NCBI GenBank assembly: GCA_002393895.1
Contig: DGUE01000153.1
Span: forward strand, 1 to 7,042
Origin: Bacteroidales bacterium UBA4318
GTDB taxonomy: Bacteria > Bacteroidota > Bacteroidia > Bacteroidales > UBA932
DNA length: 7,042 nt
Direction of reading: 5' to 3'
Shown here piece after piece: positions 1 to 5,964 of this stretch. The stretch's first letter is position 1, and each line of letters starts with the position of its first letter. A program made the translations under genes and the position numbers. The notes under the pieces are model-generated. The model was not told the DNA's origin, searched no databases, and saw only the letters and a list, made by a program, of their open reading frames with translations.

Positions 1-2
1 AT

Positions 3-314
3 TCAATCACGCTTTCTTACAAGCTCACTACTTCAGTATTCAGTTATGACTATAAGATTGTCTGGTCCTTCCGTGACAATAAGTGCACCTCCTGCATCGT
101 GACCTACGACTGCCCCAGCGCAACAATTGCCGCTCTGGTCAAGGAATCTTTGGACGAAGAAGACAAGGCAAGGGTTACTTTAAACGGGAAGACACTTACT
201 ATCGATTGTTCCGAGGAGAACAAGGACATGACCAAGCAGGAGATTTCCCAGGCGGTCAATATCCTGAAGGCTCAGCTCGAATCTGCCAACAAACAGATAT
301 ACGGCAAGGACTGA
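3..314 (+). CDS. C-terminal part of an unrecognised protein, cut by the window start
   Basis: The reading frame is open from the first bases of the window to a TGA at 312-314, giving about 103 residues. No ATG occurs in this frame before the GTG at 99, so the true start lies upstream of the window and that GTG is most likely an internal valine. The visible part begins with alternating polar and hydrophobic residues that look like beta strands. A cysteine cluster follows (C-x2-C-x5-C, codons at 84, 93 and 111), with a fourth cysteine at 207. The end is a charged, probably helical tail (about codons 225-311) rich in Lys, Glu and Gln. No membrane segment is visible. I do not recognise the family; a Bacteroidota secreted or lipocalin-like hypothetical protein is possible but unsupported. 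The gene is confident because the frame is long, its composition is protein-like, and it ends just before a promoter and hairpin. Confidence 0.7.
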   Translation, partial: SITLSYKLTTSVFSYDYKIVWSFRDNKCTSCIVTYDCPSATIAALVKESLDEEDKARVTLNGKTLTIDCSEENKDMTKQEISQAVNILKAQLESANKQIYGKD

Positions 315-333
315 TAAATCCTGAAAATAACAC

Positions 334-341
334 TATATTTG
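334..341 (+). promoter_or_regulatory. Bacteroides-type -7 promoter motif for the ABC exporter gene
   Basis: The bases TATATTTG match the Bacteroidota primary sigma factor -7 consensus TAnnTTTG exactly. The motif lies in the 61-base gap between the upstream stop (314) and the ATG at 376. The expected transcription start is near 345, leaving a leader of about 30 bases. No clear TTTG or TTG stands at the expected -33 position (about 309-314), which weakens the call. Confidence 0.55.
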
Positions 342-375
342 CAGAGCTGCGGAACAGATCCGTGGCTCTGTTTTT
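342..375 (+). terminator. Terminator-like hairpin with T5 tail abutting the ABC exporter ATG
   Basis: CAGAGC (342-347) pairs with GCTCTG (365-370). The inner TGCGG (348-352) pairs with CCGTG (360-364) using two G-U wobbles, giving an 11-bp stem with a 7-base loop (353-359). Five Ts (371-375) follow and run straight into the ATG at 376. This has the shape of an intrinsic terminator for the gene ending at 314. It overlaps the predicted transcription start of the next gene, so it could also be a 5' leader hairpin of the ABC exporter mRNA. The T-run is short, so termination may be partial. Confidence 0.5.
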
Positions 376-2160
376 ATGAATCTCTTCCAGCTGTTCCGCA
401 ACATCCGCCCGTTCGTGAGGCCCTACCGCCTGCTGGTGGCCCTCACACTCGTCCTCACGCTGGTGGGATCCGCCATGCAGCAGGTGAACGCCATCGTCCT
501 GGACCGGACGGTGGATGCCATCAACGCCCTCATCGGCACCAGCTTCAGCTGGGCGCAGGCAGCGAGGATCCTCACCATCATTTCTGCCGTCCTGCTCGGC
601 AAGGAAATCCTCTCGGCCCTGATTACCTTTGCGCAGAACTATTACGGCGAGAGGATGCGCATCTTCGTTTCGCGCGACCTCTCCCAGGCGGTGATAGAAA
701 AGGTCCTGACTTTCCGCATGGCCTATTTCAACACCGACGAGAACGCCACCGGCAAGGTGCAGGCCAGGATAGACCAGGGCGTGAGCAGCCTGTCCCGCAC
801 GGTGCAGAACTTCTTCATCGACCTCCTCCCCCTGTTCACCAGCGCAGCGCTGGCCCTGATTCTGATGTTCGCAGCCAACGTCTACGTGGGGCTGGTGGCC
901 CTGGGCATAGTGCCGATCTACTTCTGGATCACCTACCGCCAGGCAAAACGCCTGAAGGGATGGAGGCGGGAGATGCGCTCCCATCTGGAAACCAAGAGCC
1001 AGGGCATCAAGAACATAATCGACTCCATCAACGTCATCAAATCCTTCAACAGGGAAGGCATCGAGAGCCGCAAGCAGCTGGATATCCAGAACCAGGTGAC
1101 GGCCAACCAAATGAAAACCCGCCGGGTGGGATTCTACTACAACGGCATCAAGAGCTTCGTCAAGCAAGTCGGAACCGTTCTGGTGATAATCCTGACGGCC
1201 TATCTGGTGCTCATAGATTACCCGGGCATGAGCATAGGTAAGATAATGTACCACGTGATGCTCTTCTCCAACGTTATCGCCCCCATCACCCAGCTCCAGC
1301 GCATCTTCGACGATGTGAACGACGCCCTGATCTATGCGGAAGGCTTCTTCAGCATACTGAATTCCGATAAAGAAATAGAGCCAAGCGGCAACTACCGTCC
1401 CGCGGAAATCAAGGGGAAGTTCGAGCTGAAGGGGGTAGACTTCACCTATCCCAACGGCAACCAGGCCCTGTTCGGGATAGATATGACCATAGAACCGGGG
1501 ATGATAACCGCGCTGGTGGGCCTCTCCGGTGCCGGAAAGAGCACCATAGTCAACCTTCTGGACAAGTTCTACGAGCCGCAGGCCGGCACTATTACCCTGG
1601 ACGGGGTGGACCTGAAGGAGTACGACACGCATTTCCTGCGCGACAACATCGGGCTGGTCCTCCAGAAGAACCACATCTTCGACGGCACTATCGAAGAGAA
1701 CATACGCTACGGCAGGCCGGACGCTACATTCGAGGAGGTGGTTGAGGCAGCAAAGAAATCCTATATCTACGACCAGATAATGGCTCTGCCCAAGCAGTTC
1801 CAGAACCGCGCATCGGACCTTTCCGGCGGCCAGCAGCAGCGGATCGCCATAGCAAGGATGTTCTTGAAGAATCCTCCCGTAATCTTCCTGGACGAGCCCA
1901 CGGCATCGCTGGATGCCATTGCAACCGAGCAGATAAAGAACAGCATCGACGCAATCAAGAAAGACAGGACGGTAATCATCATATCGCACAGCATCTCGCA
2001 GATTATCGACAGCGATATGATATATGCCCTGCGCGAAGGCCGTGTGGAGGAGTCCGGGGATCCGGACGAGGTCTACAAGAAAGGCGGCATCTACAAAGAC
2101 ATTATCGACGCCTCTGCCAGAAGCCTCAATATCGAAAAGATTGCCAAGACTCTGAATTAA
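376..2160 (+). CDS. ABC exporter half-transporter (fused permease and ATPase)
   Basis: This 594-residue protein has the usual length and order of a type IV ABC exporter half-molecule, which works as a dimer in the inner membrane and couples ATP hydrolysis to export. The membrane domain covers about residues 1-320, with hydrophobic segments near 18-38, 64-88, 148-188 and 250-275. The nucleotide-binding domain follows. It has an A-loop Tyr358, Walker A GLSGAGKST (382-390), Q-loop Gln430, signature LSGGQ (482-486), Walker B ending FLDE (504-507) with catalytic Glu507, D-loop SLD (511-513) and H-loop His538. All catalytic residues are present, so it should be active. The ATG at 376 is chosen because the membrane domain begins at once and the hairpin T-run ends there. 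Substrate cannot be told from sequence; MsbA-like lipid, peptide or drug export are all possible. It ends 19 bases before the PrsW gene, which has its own promoter motif, so co-transcription is possible but not required. Confidence 0.95.
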   Translation: MNLFQLFRNIRPFVRPYRLLVALTLVLTLVGSAMQQVNAIVLDRTVDAINALIGTSFSWAQAARILTIISAVLLGKEILSALITFAQNYYGERMRIFVSRDLSQAVIEKVLTFRMAYFNTDENATGKVQARIDQGVSSLSRTVQNFFIDLLPLFTSAALALILMFAANVYVGLVALGIVPIYFWITYRQAKRLKGWRREMRSHLETKSQGIKNIIDSINVIKSFNREGIESRKQLDIQNQVTANQMKTRRVGFYYNGIKSFVKQVGTVLVIILTAYLVLIDYPGMSIGKIMYHVMLFSNVIAPITQLQRIFDDVNDALIYAEGFFSILNSDKEIEPSGNYRPAEIKGKFELKGVDFTYPNGNQALFGIDMTIEPGMITALVGLSGAGKSTIVNLLDKFYEPQAGTITLDGVDLKEYDTHFLRDNIGLVLQKNHIFDGTIEENIRYGRPDATFEEVVEAAKKSYIYDQIMALPKQFQNRASDLSGGQQQRIAIARMFLKNPPVIFLDEPTASLDAIATEQIKNSIDAIKKDRTVIIISHSISQIIDSDMIYALREGRVEESGDPDEVYKKGGIYKDIIDASARSLNIEKIAKTLN

Positions 2161-2172
2161 TTGTTAAATTTG
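2140..2172 (+). promoter_or_regulatory. Promoter of the PrsW-hydrolase operon, overlapping the ABC gene end
   Basis: TAAATTTG at 2165-2172 matches TAnnTTTG exactly. ATTG at 2140-2143, inside the last codons of the ABC gene, sits 21 bases upstream, a suitable place for the -33 TTTG/TTG element. The predicted transcription start is near 2176, only a few bases before the ATG at 2180, so the message would be nearly leaderless. The in-frame TAA at 2165-2167 rules out any earlier start for the downstream gene, so the ATG really does lie this close. Confidence 0.6.
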
Positions 2173-2179
2173 TGGGACT

Positions 2180-2914
2180 ATGTGGATTATACTCGCTGCA
2201 GCCATAGTTCCGGGAATCCTCCTGCTGTATTATGTGTACAGCAAGGACTTCAATCCGGAGCCTAAACGAATGATATACAAGGGCTTCTTCTATGGATGCC
2301 TTTCCGTGCTGGCCTCTACGCTCATTTCGGGCCCGCTGCTCAAACTCGGCTTCTTCGTAGATCATCCGTCCACCCTTGCGGAGGCAATCAAGACGTCGTT
2401 TTTCGGCGCGGCCATTCCCGAGGAATCCGCCAAGTTGCTGATGCTCTGGCTATTGCTGCGGAACAGCCCCGAGTTCGACGAGCGCTACGACGGCATGGTC
2501 TACGCCGCTTCGGTAGGCCTCGGCTTCGCCTGCCTGGAAAACCTGATGTATGTGGTTTCCGCCGGCGCAGGCTGGTTCTACGTGAGCGTCACCCGCGCCC
2601 TTTTCGCGGTGCCCGGGCACTTTGCGTTTGCCATCGCGATGGGTTATTACTTCTCCCGCAACCACTTCGATTCCCACAAGACGACGGAATTCGACCGCAT
2701 CAAGGTCTGGCTTGTTCCGGTGCTGCTTCACGGCATCTACGACACCCTCGCCTTCTCTTCCGAACTCTCTCCGGCCTACTCCGGGCTGATTACCATCGCC
2801 TTGATATTCTTCTGCATACGCCTCTTCAAATCCACCCGTCAGCGTATTCAGGAGGAAGCGGAGCGAAACACCTACGAAGCCACCCATAACATCGACGACC
2901 AATACGACAAATGA
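2180..2914 (+). CDS. PrsW-family intramembrane protease
   Basis: The 244-residue polytopic protein shows the conserved PrsW signature. TM1 is followed by a DFNPEPK turn (about residues 23-29), then PEESAK with the glutamate pair Glu81/Glu82 and Lys85. Next come YDGMVYAA with Asp104, GFACLEN with Glu120, PGHF with His147, and LLHGIYD with His184 and Asp188. These acidic and histidine residues form the presumed membrane-embedded active site. About seven or eight membrane segments are visible, and residues from about 216 form a charged cytoplasmic-like tail. In Bacillus subtilis, PrsW makes the first cut in an anti-sigma factor; distant relatives have other or unknown targets. No sigma or anti-sigma gene is visible here, so the substrate is unknown. 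The ATG at 2180 is the only start that keeps TM1, since an in-frame stop lies at 2165. The gene overlaps the next by four bases (ATGA), implying translational coupling. Confidence 0.9.
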   Translation: MWIILAAAIVPGILLLYYVYSKDFNPEPKRMIYKGFFYGCLSVLASTLISGPLLKLGFFVDHPSTLAEAIKTSFFGAAIPEESAKLLMLWLLLRNSPEFDERYDGMVYAASVGLGFACLENLMYVVSAGAGWFYVSVTRALFAVPGHFAFAIAMGYYFSRNHFDSHKTTEFDRIKVWLVPVLLHGIYDTLAFSSELSPAYSGLITIALIFFCIRLFKSTRQRIQEEAERNTYEATHNIDDQYDK

Positions 2915-3690
2915 AAAGGCTACTGATACTTGCGCTGGCACTGCTGACTATCTTGCCGGCATCGGCGCAGAAATACAAGCACGACCGTGGCATTTCCTAT
3001 CGCGACGAGGAGATTTCTCCCCGCTGCAGGCTGGATGTCAGCTATGTGAAGAAGGCGGAAGACCGCCCGGTGATAGTGTGGTTCCATGGCGGAGGCCTGA
3101 CCGGTGGCCAGAAACACACTCCGCAGGAACTCCTGACCAAGGATTATGTGGTGGTGGCTGCGGGATACCGTCTCTATCCCGACGCGCAGGTGTCCGAGAT
3201 TATCGATGATGCCGCCGCGGCAGTTGCCTGGGTCGTGAAGAACATATCGAAGTATGGCGGCTCGCCGGATAAAATCTACCTTTCAGGCCATTCTGCGGGC
3301 GGTTATCTGGTTGCCATGCTGGGCCTCGACAAGCACTGGCTCGCCAAATACGGGGTGGATGCCGACAAGATGGCAGCCATCGTGCCCTACAGCGGGCAGA
3401 TGATTACGCACTTTACCGAGCGCGCAGCCCGCGGCATCCCCGCCACGCGGCCCGTGATCGATGAACTCGCGCCCCTTTATCATGTACGCCCCGACGCTCC
3501 GCCCTTCCTTGTAATTACCGGCGGCCGCGACATGGAACTCTACCGCCGCTACGAGGAGAACGCATATTTCGTGGAGATGATGAAACTGGTCGGCCATAAG
3601 AGCATTATTCTATATGAGGAGGATGGTTTCGACCACGGCGGAATGGCCGCTCCTGCGCACAAGTTGTTGATGAAGTATATAAAGCCTTGA
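2911..3690 (+). CDS. Secreted alpha/beta-hydrolase (BD-FAE/carboxylesterase-like)
   Basis: The 259-residue protein begins with a cleavable signal peptide (hydrophobic core about 4-16, likely cut after Ala19 in ASA|Q), so it should act in the periplasm or outside. The body is an alpha/beta-hydrolase. It has the oxyanion-hole HGGG (59-62), the nucleophile elbow GHSAGG with Ser128, an acid Asp207 in GGRD, and catalytic His242 in DHGG, giving a complete triad. The HGGG motif, GYRLYP segment and D-K-I-Y-L-S-G-H-S-A-G-G block are typical of COG0657/BD-FAE-like esterases, which hydrolyse acyl, acetyl or feruloyl esters. The start overlaps the PrsW stop as ATGA and is confirmed by the signal peptide. 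The next gene begins one base after its TGA. Lying beside two phosphodiesterase-type lipoproteins rather than glycan-uptake genes, it may act on lipid or other envelope esters, but a carbohydrate ester substrate cannot be excluded. Confidence 0.9.
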   Translation: MKRLLILALALLTILPASAQKYKHDRGISYRDEEISPRCRLDVSYVKKAEDRPVIVWFHGGGLTGGQKHTPQELLTKDYVVVAAGYRLYPDAQVSEIIDDAAAAVAWVVKNISKYGGSPDKIYLSGHSAGGYLVAMLGLDKHWLAKYGVDADKMAAIVPYSGQMITHFTERAARGIPATRPVIDELAPLYHVRPDAPPFLVITGGRDMELYRRYEENAYFVEMMKLVGHKSIILYEEDGFDHGGMAAPAHKLLMKYIKP

Positions 3691-3691
3691 T

Positions 3692-4612
3692 ATGAAAAAG
3701 TTGTTTGTTTTGGCGTCTCTGGCCCTGCTTGTGGCAGCCTGTGGCAAGAAAGACCCCACGCCGGAACCGTCGCCCGAACCGGAACCTGAGATCGAGGCAT
3801 CCTTGAATCTTGGTTCTTTCAATATCCGTCTGGATACCTCCGCCGACACCGGCTATAAGGACTGGCAGTCCCGCAAGGAGAACTGCGCCACTGTAGTAAA
3901 GACCCATGGGTTTGATGTGTTCGGCCTCCAGGAAGTGCTACTGAACCAGCAGAAAGACCTGAAAGCGCTCTTGCCGGAGTACGGATTTTACTTTGTAGGC
4001 CGCGACAATGGCTCCGCCGGGGAGGCGGTCGGAGTTGCGTATCGCACCGACAAGTTCGAGATCCTGGACTGGGACCGTTTCTGGCTCTCGGACACTCCGG
4101 ACAAGCCTTCGGACTCTGTCAACTGGGGAGGCATGACCCGCAAGCGTGTTGCAGCCTGGGTGCTTCTCAAGCATAGGGAATCCGGCAAGTCCTTCTACTA
4201 TCTTGCTACACATCTGGAAGTCAACAACAACGGCAACAGCTACGAGGGCGTGCGGAAGAAATCCGCCGACCTGATCATCAGCCGGATGAACGAAATCAAC
4301 ACCGATAGCCTGCCCCTCTTCGTAGTGGGAGACATGAACCCGGCATCTGACGAGGAGCCTGCCCTTAAAGCCTTCAGGGCTGCATACAAGGATGCTTTCC
4401 GCGTTGCCGAAGAGAAGGGCGTGCGAGAAGGCCCCAGGGGTACCTACCAGGCATTCGACCCGGCCCGAAACCTCGATGCCTCCAATTCCCGCCCCTGTGA
4501 TTTCGTATTCTTTACAAAGGGAGATGTGAGGAGTTTCAAGGCCCTTACCGACAAATTCGGAGGCTATTACCCTTCGGATCATCTTCCCGTAGTCGCAAAC
4601 ATAGCTTTTTAA
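3692..4612 (+). CDS. Lipoprotein of the endonuclease/exonuclease/phosphatase (EEP) family
   Basis: The 306-residue product starts with a lipoprotein signal whose lipobox VAAC puts the lipidated residue at Cys17. An acidic, proline-rich linker (about 21-36, built of Pro-Glu repeats) follows. From about residue 38 to the end is an EEP (DNase I-like) fold. It has Asn44 in SFNIR, metal-binding Glu81 in LQEV, His174 in ATHLEV, the GDMN pair Asp214/Asn216, Asp270 in CDFVFF, and the final SDH with Asp296/His297. All usual metal and catalytic positions are present, so it should be an active Mg-dependent phosphoesterase. The family includes nucleases, sphingomyelinases, inositol-phosphate phosphatases and deadenylases. 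A lipid-anchored envelope location argues against intracellular nucleic-acid roles and leaves a lipid head-group, sugar-phosphate or extracellular DNA substrate. It is packed between the esterase (1-base gap) and the glycerophosphodiesterase (4-base gap). Confidence 0.9.
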   Translation: MKKLFVLASLALLVAACGKKDPTPEPSPEPEPEIEASLNLGSFNIRLDTSADTGYKDWQSRKENCATVVKTHGFDVFGLQEVLLNQQKDLKALLPEYGFYFVGRDNGSAGEAVGVAYRTDKFEILDWDRFWLSDTPDKPSDSVNWGGMTRKRVAAWVLLKHRESGKSFYYLATHLEVNNNGNSYEGVRKKSADLIISRMNEINTDSLPLFVVGDMNPASDEEPALKAFRAAYKDAFRVAEEKGVREGPRGTYQAFDPARNLDASNSRPCDFVFFTKGDVRSFKALTDKFGGYYPSDHLPVVANIAF

Positions 4613-4616
4613 TAAT

Positions 4617-5531
4617 ATGAAAATCACCCGTTATCTGTTAGTCCTTCTCGCTGCCGTGCTTGCAGCGGGATGCGGCCCCAAGTATGCCAACAAGGCAGAA
4701 AAAATAGTTGCCGAGTTGCACAACCCCGACTCTAAATATGTGGTAGTGGTCGCGCATCGCGGCGACTGGCGCAACTATCCCGAAAATTCCATTCCCGCCA
4801 TCGAATCCGCTATACGCATGGGCGTGGATATTGTGGAAATCGACCTTAAGATGACCAGCGACAGTGTGCTCGTGCTCTGCCACGACGGCACCGCCAACCG
4901 CACTACTACCGGCAAAGGCCCCATCTCCACAATGACCCTCGACTCCCTCAAAGGATTCAACCTTCGCTACGCGCACGGAGTCAAGTCTCCCCACAAGATG
5001 CCTACCTTGAGGGAGGCCCTCGAGGTCTGCAAAGACAGGATATGTGTGAATATCGACCAGGGCTACCAGTACTACGACCAGGTTATTGCCATTACCGAGG
5101 AACTCGGCGTGACCGACCAGATACTTATCAAGGGCAAGAAGACCCTGGCGGAAGTTAACGCGAAAGCGGCTGAATATGAGCATAATATGATGTACATGCC
5201 CATCATCGACATCCTCTTTCCGAAAGGCGCAGACCTCTTCAATCAGTATATGGAGGCCGGTGAGGTCCCGCTTGCCTACGAGGTTTGCTTCGCCGAGCTG
5301 AACGACACCGTCCGCGACTGCTGCAAGAAGGTGATCGATACCGGATCCAAGCTCTGGGTCAACACCCTCTGGCCTTCGCTCAATGGCGGATACGACGATA
5401 ACACCGCTTTCGAAGCCGGCGATCCTGCCGAAATCTACGACGTAATCCTCGACCTCGGAACCTCCATCATACAGACCGACCGTCCCGAGATGCTCATCAA
5501 GTACCTCGAGAAGAAGGGCCGCAGGAAGTAG
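4617..5531 (+). CDS. Lipoprotein glycerophosphodiester phosphodiesterase (GDPD)
   Basis: The 304-residue product has a lipoprotein signal with lipobox AAGC (lipidated Cys19), placing it in the envelope. A GDPD TIM barrel follows. It has HRGDWRNYPENS starting at His47, EIDLKMTSD with metal ligands Glu74 and Asp76, and the second catalytic histidine in CHDG (His89). The later strand that often reads EiK in this family here reads NIDQG, with Asp147 in the usual Glu place, as I recall for AtGDE-like members. The expected reaction is hydrolysis of glycerophosphodiesters (deacylated phospholipids) to glycerol-3-phosphate and a free alcohol, with a divalent metal. It is the last gene of the operon, four bases after the EEP gene. 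A deacylating enzyme upstream fits a deacylate-then-cleave order, but that link is inferred. The stop codon lies inside a hairpin shared with the convergent gene. Confidence 0.92.
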   Translation: MKITRYLLVLLAAVLAAGCGPKYANKAEKIVAELHNPDSKYVVVVAHRGDWRNYPENSIPAIESAIRMGVDIVEIDLKMTSDSVLVLCHDGTANRTTTGKGPISTMTLDSLKGFNLRYAHGVKSPHKMPTLREALEVCKDRICVNIDQGYQYYDQVIAITEELGVTDQILIKGKKTLAEVNAKAAEYEHNMMYMPIIDILFPKGADLFNQYMEAGEVPLAYEVCFAELNDTVRDCCKKVIDTGSKLWVNTLWPSLNGGYDDNTAFEAGDPAEIYDVILDLGTSIIQTDRPEMLIKYLEKKGRRK

Positions 5532-5543
5532 CGCGGCTACTTC
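5525..5543. terminator. Perfect hairpin spanning both stop codons of convergent genes
   Basis: GAAGTAGC (5525-5532) and GCTACTTC (5536-5543) are perfect inverted repeats around a GCG loop, an 8-bp stem. The plus-strand TAG (5529-5531) and the minus-strand TAG (5537-5539) both lie in the arms. Its place between convergent genes suits a bidirectional transcription end. There is no T-run on either side, so it may act as a 3'-end stabiliser or anti-readthrough structure rather than a classic intrinsic terminator. Confidence 0.4.
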
Positions 5544-5905
5544 AGGAAAGCGAAGAATACCGCCAGCACCAGACAGGCGAAGGCGGCTACATGGTTCCAG
5601 TGCAGATGCTGCCCCTGGAACAGGAAGGATATGATGACGGTGAAGACCGTCAGGGAGATAACCTCCTGAATGACTTTAAGTTGAACGAGGGTGAAAGGCC
5701 CTCCGTTGCCGGCGAACCCTATTCGGTTCGCCGGTACTGTAAGGCAGTATTCGAAAAATGCTATTCCCCAGGAAAACAGGATGATGAGGATCAGAGGCCA
5801 CCCGGTCGAGATCTTCATTTCCTGTAGTTTGAGGTGCCCGTACCAGGCGAAGGTCATGAATACGTTCGAGAGCACCAGCATCAGTATGGTCCAGATTCCT
5901 TGCAT
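5537..5905 (-). CDS. DUF486/DMT-family small membrane protein
   Basis: This 122-residue minus-strand gene encodes four hydrophobic segments (about 3-21, 36-56, 80-100 and 104-121). It carries the blocks that mark the DUF486 (COG3169) family: FMTFAWYGHLK near the N-terminus, SWGIAFFEYCLTVPANRIG in the middle, QLKVIQEVISL before the third segment, and WNH starting the last. The length matches the family, which resembles half of a drug/metabolite transporter. The transported substrate is unknown. The ATG at 5905 opens directly into TM1, and a TAnnTTTG motif lies 22 bases upstream on the minus strand. The gene is convergent with the GDPD gene, only five bases between stops, and divergent from the small-protein pair. 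No functional tie to either neighbour is evident. Confidence 0.9.
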   Translation of the reverse strand: MQGIWTILMLVLSNVFMTFAWYGHLKLQEMKISTGWPLILIILFSWGIAFFEYCLTVPANRIGFAGNGGPFTLVQLKVIQEVISLTVFTVIISFLFQGQHLHWNHVAAFACLVLAVFFAFLK

Positions 5906-5927
5906 AATTCTCTTGTAAAAAGCGCTG

Positions 5928-5935
5928 CAAAATTA
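5928..5935 (-). promoter_or_regulatory. -7 promoter motif for the DUF486 gene
   Basis: Read on the minus strand, these bases are TAATTTTG, an exact TAnnTTTG match. They lie 22 bases upstream of the ATG at 5905, giving a predicted leader of roughly 15 bases. A minus-strand TTTG at 5962-5959 is 23 bases further upstream, slightly beyond the usual -33 spacing. Confidence 0.5.
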
Positions 5936-5944
5936 AAAAAAAAC

Positions 5945-5952
5945 TATCTTTG
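5945..5952 (+). promoter_or_regulatory. -7 promoter motif for the small-protein pair
   Basis: TATCTTTG matches TAnnTTTG exactly and is preceded by a run of nine As (5935-5943). Transcription would start near 5956, less than 20 bases before the candidate ATGs at 5965 and 5974. No good -33 TTTG is seen at the expected spacing. Only nine bases separate this motif from the minus-strand -7 motif at 5928-5935. Confidence 0.55.
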
Positions 5953-5964
5953 CGCCCTCAAATA

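Noticed and set aside
99..101. GTG at 99 as the start of the first gene
   Set aside because: The frame is open all the way to the window start with protein-like sequence, and no promoter or start context precedes the GTG.
83..379. A 98-codon plus-strand frame overlapping the first gene and the gap
   Set aside because: It runs through the promoter and hairpin and overlaps the ABC start in another frame. Its Arg/Gly-rich translation has no protein-like pattern, while the frame ending at 314 does.
256..1989. A 577-codon open frame on the minus strand opposite the ABC exporter gene
   Set aside because: Its codons are exact reverse complements of the ABC gene's codons, so it stays open simply because that gene avoids TTA, CTA and TCA in this stretch. 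The translation is rich in His, Val, Glu and Gly with no recognisable domain, and the plus-strand protein has every ABC motif.
2296..2941. Out-of-frame open frames over the PrsW gene on both strands
   Set aside because: They give Arg/Pro-rich or His-rich translations without domains and conflict with the clearly conserved PrsW motifs in the 2180 frame.
3938..4627. A 229-codon minus-strand frame opposite the EEP gene, and a similar one at 4638-5183 opposite the GDPD gene
   Set aside because: Both lie wholly or nearly wholly over genes with intact catalytic motifs and give translations with no known domain; they are antisense by-products of codon bias.
5950..5964. A TTG start for the exported small protein at 5950
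   Set aside because: The TTG is part of the -7 promoter motif, upstream of the expected transcription start, and the extra residues spoil the signal peptide N-terminus.
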